A stretch of 31,419 bases of DNA from CAYVFC01 sp964450715 (GTDB lineage Bacteria > Myxococcota_A > Polyangia > Polyangiales > JAFGIB01), in contig CAYVFC010000096.1 in NCBI GenBank assembly GCA_964450715.1, positions 1 to 31,419 of the forward strand, written 5' to 3'. The notes under the pieces were generated by a model. The model was given only the letters and a program-made list of their open reading frames with translations, had not been told where the DNA came from and ran no database searches. Positions 25,490-31,419 of the stretch are shown here, piece after piece; the first letter of the stretch is position 1; every line of letters begins with the position of its first letter. Made by a program: the position numbers and the translations under genes.

Positions 25490-25818
25490 ATGGCGTATCC
25501 GACGGTACCGGACGACGACTTGGTACGGGAACTCTCCGGGATTCTCGAGCGTTCCCGCGCTTCATCGGCCCGAGCGGTCAACACCATTTTGACGGCCACG
25601 TACTGGGAGATTGGACGCCAGATCGTCGAATTCCAGCAGGGCGGAACCGAGCGAGCCGCGTATGGAGAACAGCTTCTGGAACAGCTCTCCCAGGATCTGT
25701 CCGCTCGTTTCGGTCGAGGCTTTTCGGTCGACAACCTCGAACGAATGCGCGTCTTCTGTCTCGTCTACCCGGCAACGGAGAATTCCGCGACAGCGTCGCG
25801 GATTTCTCCGTTGCCGGG
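25490..25818 (+). pseudogene. YhcG/DUF1016 family protein, N-terminal fragment
   Basis: ATG 25490 gives MAYPTVPDDDLVRELSGILE, then VNTILTATYWEIGRQIVEFQ and YGEQLLEQLSQDLSARFGRG plus FSVDNLERMRVFCLVYP. This is the conserved N-terminal domain of YhcG/DUF1016 proteins. Homology ends at a long hairpin (25768-25818). The frame continues to 26092 without similarity, and the PDDEXK nuclease domain expected in full-length members (about 340 residues) is missing. The product is therefore a truncated form of a restriction/defence-associated nuclease family; whether the N-terminal part alone works is unknown. Confidence 0.7.
25768..25818. repeat. 24-bp-stem hairpin at a gene-fusion junction
   Basis: CCCGGCAACGGAGAATTCCG and four more bases (25768-25791) pair with 25795-25818 around the 3-nt loop AGC, with one mismatch. 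The hairpin sits exactly where YhcG/DUF1016 similarity ends and shortly before DUF4143-type similarity begins. It is in frame with the first and encodes YPATENSATASRISPLPG. Confidence 0.8.
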
Positions 25819-25827
25819 CCAACTCGC

Positions 25828-26141
25828 CTCAGACTCAGCCCGATCTCGGACATCAGCTGGAAAATGCCGTCGCGCTTCATCTTCGCCGCAAGGCGCGGGA
25901 GCTCCATTACGCAGGCGAGCGCGACCTCTGGGAATGCGATTTTATTACCCGCGACGCGGCCATCCAGGTGTGCCTGGAGCTTACGGAAGCCAATCGCGGC
26001 CGCGAGCTTCGCGGTGTCGTCGAGGGTGCACGCCTGGGCGGCAAGCGCCGTGCGATGGTGGTGACCCTCGACCAGTCCGACAACCTGCGTGAAAATGGAG
26101 TGTCTATCGATGTCGTCCCCGTCTGGCGCTGGATGACGTGA
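25828..26141 (+). pseudogene. AAA_14/DUF4143 ATPase, C-terminal fragment
   Basis: In a different frame from the YhcG-like fragment, GHQLENAVALHLRRKARELH, then ERDLWECDFITRD and IQVCLELTEANRGREL match the nuclease-fold C-terminus of DUF4143-type ATPases (a Glu-Asp pair, then an E-L-T strand), ending in VVTLDQSDN and VVPVWRWMT. The ATPase half with Walker motifs is absent. The fragment and the preceding YhcG piece meet at the hairpin, so a deletion has fused two neighbouring genes. Confidence 0.65.
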
Positions 26142-26195
26142 TAAAAGACGTTCCCGAAGACAGGATTGACGGCGAGCGCGAAGCCACACGGCGCA

Positions 26196-26214
26196 ATAGC
26201 GTCCCCGGGGGGAC
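26196..26214 (+). repeat. partial copy of the 106-bp repeat (head only)
   Basis: ATAGCGTCCCCGGGGGGAC equals the first bases of the dispersed repeat, including its GTCCCCGGGGGGAC palindrome, and shares ATAGCG with the copy at 23974. The rest of the element is missing. Confidence 0.5.
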
Positions 26215-26379
26215 GTGCACAGTAGTGAACCGCCCCCAACGCCCTGATTTCATTGAATCCTTCAGAGACGCTTTTCCGGGAATTCGTCTGGTGGGGTAAT
26301 GTTGGAGCGTTTCCGCTCGGGGATATACCTGGAATTCGTCGCGGTCCGATGATGAACCGGCTTGCCATAACCATGTAAA

Positions 26380-27534
26380 ATGATAACCTCACTTATTGAT
26401 ATGCATGAATATGTTGCTAGAAACGCCGAAAAGGCGCTCGGAAAGACCCTGAAACGGTCTCCGGCGGCTGCCATTCTGGGGCCGCGCCAATCGGGAAAAT
26501 CCACGCTGGCGCGTCATTTCCTGGAGAATACGGATGCGGTCTATCTCGACCTTCAGGACCGAGCGGACCGAAACCGGCTCAACGAGCCGGAACTGTTTTT
26601 CGACCACCATCGAGAGCGGCTGATATGTTTGGACGAGATACAGCTTCTTCCGGAGTTCTTTTCCGTATTACGTTCCGAAATAGACCGGGATCGCCGTCCG
26701 GGTCGTTTCTTGATACTCGGTTCGGCATCGCGAGACCTGATCCGCCAGACCAATGAATCACTCGCCGGCCGCATCGCTTTTCTCGACTTGATGCCATTCG
26801 TATGGACGGAAGTGAAAGAAACGAAAACCTGGCAGTCGCTCTGGTTACGAGGGGGGTTCCCGGATAGCCTCCTCGCCGAGGACGACGGGGACAGCTACGA
26901 CTGGCGGAATGACTTCGTTCGTACCTATCTTGAAAGGGATATCCCGTCGCTGGGGCTAACCATACCGATGCCAGTTATGGACCGGTTATGGCATTTGGTG
27001 GCGCACTATCACGGTCAAACGATCAACTACAGCAAGCTCGCCGAGGCAGCCGATTTGTCCGTGCCGACATTGAAGAAATACCTGGCTGTCCTGGAACAGA
27101 CCTACATGGTCAGGCTGGTGCGGCCGTGCGAGATCAACCTGAAGAAGCGATGGATTAAATCTCCCAAGATATACCTCCGGGACAGCGGCCTATTGCATAC
27201 GCTGCACGACATCGAGAGCTACGATCAGCTCCTCGGCCATCCCGTCAAGGGCGCTTCCTGGGAGGGATTCGCTATGGAAAATATCATTGCATCGATGCCG
27301 CGCCATCGACCGGGTTTCGCGCGTACCTCCAACGGAGCCGAAATCGACTTGTGTATGCAACGAGGAAAGGACTTGGAGGTATTCGAGTTCAAACTCTCGG
27401 CGGCCCCCAGACCGTCCCGAGGCTTCCACGAACTCGTAGATGAGCTTCGACCTTCGAAAGCCACGATCATCGCTCCCATCGACGAGCCCTATGAATACAG
27501 CAAGGGCGTCATGGTGTCCGGAATTCCCGGGTAA
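26380..27534 (+). CDS. AAA_14/DUF4143 family ATPase
   Basis: This is a 384-residue soluble protein. Walker A is GPRQSGKST (34-42) and Walker B is LICLDEIQ (81-88). LILGSASRDL near 112 is the sensor-like segment, and SLAGRIAFLDLMPF is typical of the family. A helical winged-helix region (SKLAEAADLSVPTLKKYLAV) follows. The DUF4143 nuclease-fold C-terminus has GAEIDLCM and LEVFEFKLS (about 325-352), placing the Asp and Glu-x-Lys residues of a PD-(D/E)XK site. The cellular role of the family is poorly known; members are common in accessory regions. No ribosome site is clear; ATG 26401 (MHEYVARN) is an alternative start. It is separate in sequence from the minus-strand ATPase. Confidence 0.85.
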   Translation: MITSLIDMHEYVARNAEKALGKTLKRSPAAAILGPRQSGKSTLARHFLENTDAVYLDLQDRADRNRLNEPELFFDHHRERLICLDEIQLLPEFFSVLRSEIDRDRRPGRFLILGSASRDLIRQTNESLAGRIAFLDLMPFVWTEVKETKTWQSLWLRGGFPDSLLAEDDGDSYDWRNDFVRTYLERDIPSLGLTIPMPVMDRLWHLVAHYHGQTINYSKLAEAADLSVPTLKKYLAVLEQTYMVRLVRPCEINLKKRWIKSPKIYLRDSGLLHTLHDIESYDQLLGHPVKGASWEGFAMENIIASMPRHRPGFARTSNGAEIDLCMQRGKDLEVFEFKLSAAPRPSRGFHELVDELRPSKATIIAPIDEPYEYSKGVMVSGIPG

Positions 27535-27557
27535 GCTCGCCGGGTTCGAGAGGAGGC

Positions 27558-27757
27558 CTTAGGAGGCACCGCAAAATAAACGATCCGGTTGCGGCCGCGT
27601 GGACGGGCGCACTCGCGGCTTTCGTCCTCGGAAAAATCCTCGAAATAGCGCTCTCGACCGCAGGGAGAGATCTCTGCGTTTCTTCCTCCGGGCGCGCTCG
27701 CGATTGCTCCGTAGGCGCGCCCGGTCTCGGAGCGTCTATTTTGCGGTGCCTCCTAAG
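27558..27757. mobile_element. MITE-like element with 21-bp terminal inverted repeats
   Basis: CTTAGGAGGCACCGCAAAAT plus A (27558-27578) is the exact reverse complement of 27737-27757. The 200-bp unit encodes no protein and has internal hairpin potential (GGGCGCGC against GGCGCGCCC). Similarity of the arms continues imperfectly inwards. No clear target-site duplication is visible at its edges. It fills the gap between two convergent ATPase genes and could also act as a bidirectional terminator. Confidence 0.7.
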
Positions 27758-27794
27758 TTTCCAGGTCGTTCAGGGGACGACTTTTAGGTGCTAG

Positions 27795-29012
27795 CTACTC
27801 GAACCATTCTTGAGCAGGGCGCGAGAAGAAGTCCGCGACCGGCAGGCCGGTGTCGCCGACGAGCCAGAATTTGGACTTCGGATAGCGCTTGCGAAACGCG
27901 GTTGATCCACTGGTCCGGCCCCCTCTACCGCTTTTTACTTCCATCGCCCACGTTCGAGTACCGTGACTGACCACGTAGTCCACCTCCGCCGGTCCGTCTC
28001 GCCAGTAGGCCACCGCCCATGCAGCGCCCTGAAGGTCATTCAACAGGTGCGCCCCCACGGCGTTTTCCACCAAACGTCCCCACCGCTGGCCGTCGGCGAA
28101 CACCTGCTCGAATGTCATCAATGTGGTGGCATTCACCAGGGCGTTGTTCCAGAGCACGAGTTTGGGGCTACTTCCCCGTTTGCGCGCCTGGCCTTTCGAG
28201 TAGAGTTCCAGACCGCTGATCACGAAAGCGGTTTCCAGCAAGCGAAGGTAACCGGCGAGGGTGACCGTGTTGCCCGCGTCCTGTAACTGGCCGAGCATCT
28301 TGTTGTACGAGAGAATCTGCGCCGGAAACTGCGTCGCCAGCAGGAACAGATGGCGTAACAGGGCGGGCTTGGCGATGTTCTGCATCTGTAACACGTCTCG
28401 AGCCAGCACGGTTTCGATCAGCGAATCAGCCACGTACCGTTTCCATTCGGGCTCGTCGTCCACTAATTCGGCTGCGCCGGGATAACCGCCGAAGTAGATC
28501 CATTGCTCCAGATCCCAGTCAAATGCTTCACGGCATTCCGGCCACGACCAGTGTGGGCAGCGGTGCAGAAAGAAACGTCCTGCGAGGCTCTCGGTCAAGC
28601 CACGCTGAACGAGCAATGCGGATGAACCGAGCAACAGGACCCGCACCTTGCCGCCCTTGCGGACCTCCTCGTCCCAGTGGCGCTTGACGACCTCGCTCCA
28701 TCCCGGGACCTTCTGGATCTCGTCGAGAACGAGTAATACGCGCGAGGCGCCTTTCCCGGCCTTGCCTTTCCTGGCCTTGCCGCTCTTGGCCTTGCCGCGT
28801 GCCAGGCGCCACTGGGTCTCGATCCACTCCGGCGGATGGGGCAGTGGCGCGTCCGCCGAGGCCGTATGCGTCGGCCAGCCGATACGCCGAGCGACCTGCT
28901 CGGCCGCCGTGGTCTTGCCCACCTGCCGCGGTCCGGTGAGAACCTGTAGCAACGGTTTCGTGCGTTTGAGCCCCTTGACGATTTCGGAGACGACTTCTCG
29001 TTCAAAAGCCAT
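27795..29012 (-). CDS. AAA_14/DUF4143 family ATPase with Lys-rich insert
   Basis: This is a 405-residue protein. Walker A is GPRQVGKTT (27-35) and Walker B LLVLDEIQ (93-100). VRVLLLGSSALLVQRGLTES and LAGRFFLHRCPHWSW are family hallmarks. The C-terminal nuclease-like domain has AEVDYVV and AMEVKSG near 355-380. Between the motifs, residues 71-90 are a Lys/Gly/Ala-rich tract (ARGKAKSGKARKGKAGKGAS) encoded by short DNA repeats; it looks like a replication-slippage insertion and may bind nucleic acid. It stands alone, convergent with the other ATPase across the MITE-like element, with TGAGT-type palindromes 28-66 bp before its start. Confidence 0.85.
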   Translation of the reverse strand: MAFEREVVSEIVKGLKRTKPLLQVLTGPRQVGKTTAAEQVARRIGWPTHTASADAPLPHPPEWIETQWRLARGKAKSGKARKGKAGKGASRVLLVLDEIQKVPGWSEVVKRHWDEEVRKGGKVRVLLLGSSALLVQRGLTESLAGRFFLHRCPHWSWPECREAFDWDLEQWIYFGGYPGAAELVDDEPEWKRYVADSLIETVLARDVLQMQNIAKPALLRHLFLLATQFPAQILSYNKMLGQLQDAGNTVTLAGYLRLLETAFVISGLELYSKGQARKRGSSPKLVLWNNALVNATTLMTFEQVFADGQRWGRLVENAVGAHLLNDLQGAAWAVAYWRDGPAEVDYVVSHGTRTWAMEVKSGRGGRTSGSTAFRKRYPKSKFWLVGDTGLPVADFFSRPAQEWFE

Positions 29013-29039
29013 GGCCCGAGACTACCACGCCCATGGCAC

Positions 29040-29078
29040 TGAGTAAAACAACTCAACGACTGAGTAATATTACTCAGT
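29040..29078. promoter_or_regulatory. tandem TGAGT...ACTCA palindromes upstream of the ATPase
   Basis: ACTGAGTAATATTACTCAGT (29059-29078) is a perfect 20-bp palindrome. A second, looser one, TGAGT AAAACA ACTCA (29040-29055), lies beside it. Both sit just upstream of the minus-strand ATPase, and the AT-rich centre (TAATAT) could serve as its -10 box. A dimeric regulator site is likely, perhaps for autoregulation. Confidence 0.6.
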
Positions 29079-29110
29079 TCGCATTGACCCGTAAGTTGGG
29101 GCTACCAGAG

Positions 29111-29216
29111 GGCGTCCCCGGGGGGACACCCCTTCTGGTGACCCTCGCAAAACCATTGAGCTTTTCGGAGGGATTTCGGACTATGTGGTCCGAGATGTGC
29201 CGTTGAAGCTGGTCGC
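29111..29216 (+). repeat. dispersed 106-bp repeat, copy
   Basis: This copy runs from GGCGTCCCCGGGGGGACACC to GTTGAAGCTGGTCGC. The middle carries CTTCTGGTGACCCTCGCAAA, ACCATTGAGCTTTTCGG and GTGGTCCGAGATGTGCCG. It lies upstream of the divergent ATPase palindromes. Confidence 0.85.
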
Positions 29217-29564
29217 CTGACGGGTAGGGGGTTGCTTCCCGCGCCCTGGAAGTCCTGCCGGCGAATCCCCGGCCAGGCCGAAGGCCTGTTACCAAGGGCG
29301 GCGCGGAGACGCGAGGAATTCGGCGAGGTGAAAGACCACGGCAAGGTTGTCGGGGGGCGAAATTTGGGTTTCCTTTGGGCGGGAGAAGACCATATGAGTT
29401 CCTTTTAGCAGGTGGCGAGACCTATGCCGGTGAGACGGACAGATGATGGTGAATATGTGCCGATCCCATGAATGGACTGTTTCCGGTTTGCGGGCCCTTC
29501 CCGTAGGACAGGTCATGGAAATCTTCGAATCCCTTGATTCTCCTTCCCTGGAGGAGTGGTGAAC
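29217..29564. other. gene-free stretch
   Basis: I see no supportable gene, RNA or repeat here. The minus-strand open frame covering it has no recognisable protein features. The stretch may be remnants of deleted genes, because a likely gene fragment follows directly. Confidence 0.35.
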
Positions 29565-29699
29565 ATGGTGGATGAAGTCCGCAAGATGCGAGATGGTTTT
29601 TACCTGGGAATCGGGACCCTTGGCTTTACCCGGAAACAACGACTGAAACCGCGCCCCTTCGTTCTTGCAGGACCGACCGGGCCGTATTGCGATTCCTGA
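29565..29699 (+). pseudogene. possible C-terminal gene remnant
   Basis: The short frame MVDEVRKMRDGFYLGIGTLG followed by FTRKQRLKPRPFVLAGPTGP ends at TGA 29699 (44 residues). Its D-E-V-R, G-x-Y-L-G and P-F-x-L-x-G-P pattern resembles the last strands of lipocalin/DUF4334-like small beta proteins. GGAGGAGTGG precedes the ATG by 5-14 nt. It could be a real tiny gene or the end of a deleted one; I have no firm family match. Confidence 0.3.
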
Positions 29700-29857
29700 A
29701 CAACAGTCAAAGCGGTCCCGTAGAAACGCGGGAAGACCGGCCGCATGGTACGCGACCGGTTCGAGTGCAAGAACGTTCGCCATTTACACGGTATACCAGC
29801 GAAAATGCCCTGAGCTTGACACGATCGACTTATCCGCGTTTTACGAAGATCGCTCCC

Positions 29858-30421
29858 ATGAAACACTACAAGACCCTTTGCCTGACTGATCGCAAGGCGT
29901 GGAGAAGGTGGCTGAGCAGAAACCACGCCACTGCAAAGGGAATATGGCTCGTTTATCCACACAAGGACTCGGGCAGACGGCGCATCAGCTACAACGATGC
30001 GGTGGAAGAGGCGCTTTGCTTCGGATGGATAGACAGTACCGTCAAGAGGCACGATCCGGACAGCTCAATGCAGCGATTCACGCCGCGCAATCCGAAGAGC
30101 CGGTACTCACAGCCGAACAAGGAGCGGCTGAGGTGGTGCCGCGATCGCGGCCTCATCCATCCCTCGATGGGGGAAACGGTGGATCGAGTGCTCGAGGAAC
30201 GGTTCGTTTTCCCCCGGGATATCCTCGACGCCATCCGGCGCGACCGGGAGGCGTGGCGTAATTATCGGCGTTTGTCGGAATCGTATAAGCGGATCCGGGT
30301 CGCATATATCGACGCCGCACGTTCGCGCCCGGAGCAGTTCCAAAAACGCCTCGCCAACTTCATCCGTAAGACGCGCGAGGGCAAGCCGATCGGATTCGGG
30401 GGAATTGAAAAGTTCTACTAA
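29858..30421 (+). CDS. YdeI/OmpD-associated-like protein
   Basis: This is a 187-residue soluble protein. MKHYKTLCLTDRKAWRRWLS, then GIWLVYPHKDSGRRRISYND and AVEEALCFGWIDSTVKRHD match the conserved first half of the YdeI family (bacteriocin-protection/OmpD-associated). The typical YIPR-like segment appears as MQRFTPRNPKSRYSQPNKER. The C-terminal half has paired helices ending RLANFIRKTREGKPIGFGG. Length and motifs are normal for the family. Members have been linked to tolerance of antimicrobial peptides in enterobacteria, but their activity is not known. The frame is open upstream to 29687; ATG 29858 is chosen because the homology begins there. No strong ribosome site is seen. Confidence 0.85.
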   Translation: MKHYKTLCLTDRKAWRRWLSRNHATAKGIWLVYPHKDSGRRRISYNDAVEEALCFGWIDSTVKRHDPDSSMQRFTPRNPKSRYSQPNKERLRWCRDRGLIHPSMGETVDRVLEERFVFPRDILDAIRRDREAWRNYRRLSESYKRIRVAYIDAARSRPEQFQKRLANFIRKTREGKPIGFGGIEKFY

Positions 30422-30522
30422 AAGGCATTCATTCTCGCTCGCTTGAGTAGCCGCCGGTAATAAGCAAGGGGCATTTCCGACAGAACAACGTACGTTGGGC
30501 CACCCCCCGTTCCATACTGTGT

Positions 30523-30628
30523 GGCGTCCCCGGCGGGACACCCCTTCTGGTGATCCTCGCAAAACCATTGAGCTTTTCGGCGGAATTTCGGCCTGCCTGG
30601 ACCGCGAGGTGCCGCTGAAGCTGGTCGC
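30523..30628 (+). repeat. dispersed 106-bp repeat, copy
   Basis: This copy runs from GGCGTCCCCGGCGGGACACC to GCTGAAGCTGGTCGC, close to the one at 29111. It lies 101 bp after the YdeI-like gene. The rest of the gap 30422-30799 holds a short tandem repeat and no gene. Confidence 0.85.
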
Positions 30629-30665
30629 GTAGACAACGGCAACTATCGGCGAAACGGCGCAGCTA

Positions 30666-30757
30666 AACGGCCTGGAAGCTTATTCCGGAAGCCTTGCTCG
30701 GCTGTCCTCTTAACGGCCTGGAAGAGGTTCCCGGAAGCTGTTCTCGGTCCTCGCGAG
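30666..30757 (+). repeat. 46-bp imperfect tandem repeat, two copies
   Basis: AACGGCCTGGAAG opens each unit (30666 and 30712), followed by TTCCGGAAGC or TCCCGGAAGC and a CTCGG.TCCTC end. TTCCGG-type inverted pairs could form small hairpins. It lies just downstream of the RCC1-like gene on the opposite strand. Confidence 0.5.
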
Positions 30758-30799
30758 GAGGCGAAAAAAGCGCAATCGCTCTCGGGCGCAACCGCCGAA

Positions 30800-31372
30800 T
30801 CACTCGGTGAGCGCGGGCATGGGCAGCGGGATCTGCTCGGCAGCCTCGCCGTCGTACCAACACCAAAGCTCACCCTCAACAGTAATGCCACAGCCGCGGC
30901 CGGATGCGACTGCGATGTCCATGAAGCGCTCGTCCTCGGGCGGGGTCAGGACCTCGATTCCCAAAAATGAGCGCCGGCACAGCGCCTTGCCGACGTCGTC
31001 TATTGTACAAATCGAAAGACCAGAAAAATCAAATGCCGCGACGTTCTCGGGATCGGCTACCGTCACTTCTGTCCAACTCCCTCCCGAAACGGAGACGTCT
31101 TCTTTCCAGCAGCGTACCCTGGCGTCGGTGGTGAGCGCACACATCATCACGCTCGAGTTCTTTACCTGTACATAGCCCGTGCCGAAGTCGGGGTAAGTCT
31201 GCTCAGCATCCAGGCTATAGCAGCTGATCGACGTATCTGACCGTACGCCGCATAGCGCTCGATTCGTATTCATCCAAATCTGCGTAAAGGGACCGGCCGG
31301 CAGCAGCCCTTCCAGGTTTCCATCTCCGTCTTCTGGCACGCACATGACCTCTCCGGTGCTGCGTAGTGCGCA
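30800..31372 (-). pseudogene. RCC1-like repeat protein, 5' end lost
   Basis: The frame reads in from 31372 as CALRSTGEVMCVPEDGDG, then RALCGVRSDTSISCYS, MCALTTDARVRCW, SICTIDDVGKALC and GCGITVEGELWCWYDG. These are short beta-propeller repeats of the RCC1 (regulator of chromosome condensation) type with the C-x-L/T...G-x-x-x-C-W pattern of many Myxococcota surface proteins. The first in-frame ATG is 31345, inside a repeat, so the true start and signal peptide are gone. To the right the sequence changes abruptly to insertion-sequence-like repeats with an in-frame stop. Only 3-4 blades remain. The gene is probably inactive. Confidence 0.65.
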
Positions 31373-31419
31373 TTTCGGCCATCGTGATCACCCATTCCGG
31401 CATCGTGATCGGTCATTTC
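31373..31419. mobile_element. terminal repeats of a likely insertion sequence
   Basis: CATCGTGATC recurs at 31380-31389 and 31401-31410, each preceded by a CATT(T/C)CGG unit (31371, 31393) with a further CATTTC at 31414, giving a period of about 21-22 bp. Multiple short end repeats of this form are a feature of IS21-family ends. No transposase lies in the window; the element would continue to the right. The family assignment is tentative. Confidence 0.45.

Noticed and set aside
29289..29783. Minus-strand 164-codon frame upstream of the YdeI-like gene
   Set aside because: It has no recognisable domain and odd composition, and overlaps a better plus-strand remnant; probably chance.

Overview
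The window looks like chromosomal DNA of a GC-rich Gram-negative bacterium of the Myxococcota / former Deltaproteobacteria type. The evidence is a set of large secreted lipoproteins rich in Gly-Gly-Thr or Cys, one with the CGNG...GEQCDDG signature of the 'Myxococcus cysteine-rich repeat', a TPR + PEGA envelope protein, and an RCC1-like protein. The assignment is an inference from protein style, not from a marker gene.

Layout. 1-8.9 kb: an MFS transporter (minus), then a serine-hydrolase lipoprotein, then a tight operon of a DNA-binding-like protein and two lipoproteins that share a Cys-rich N-terminal module. 8.95-11.1 kb: a small cluster of REP-like inverted repeats and a sodium:solute symporter. 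11.5-16.4 kb: the most unusual locus, a compact operon of a divergent phosphoglycerate kinase, a 1045-residue pyruvate-phosphate-dikinase-like protein that keeps its ATP-grasp and phospho-histidine domains but lacks the PEP/pyruvate barrel, and a small unknown protein. 16.4-19.7 kb: a Cys-rich lipoprotein (minus) and a TPR/PEGA protein (plus). 19.7-23.6 kb: an eroded anaerobic cobalamin operon (cbiE, cbiL, cbiF and cbiG intact; cbiD and cbiH only 5' stubs) preceded by a cobalamin riboswitch core and bracketed by two 109-bp direct repeats. 23.6-31.4 kb: an accessory region with a Fic protein, a broken YhcG/DUF1016 gene, two intact ATPases and one ATPase fragment of the AAA_14/DUF4143 type, a YdeI-like protein, a MITE-like element, a dispersed 106-bp repeat and, at the right edge, an RCC1-like gene broken by what looks like an insertion-sequence end.

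How the genes fit together. The PGK-like and dikinase-like genes are 5 bp apart and should be made together; both have changes at the substrate side while keeping most phosphate/ATP-handling residues, so they may act on a non-glycolytic acceptor. The cbi genes overlap by ATGA/GTGA junctions and form one transcript; gaps at cbiD and cbiH and the absence of cbiT, cbiC and cbiJ mean this locus alone cannot make the corrin ring. The accessory region carries palindromes at likely promoters (fic, the minus-strand ATPase), in line with self-regulated toxin- or defence-like genes, but no function is shown by sequence alone.
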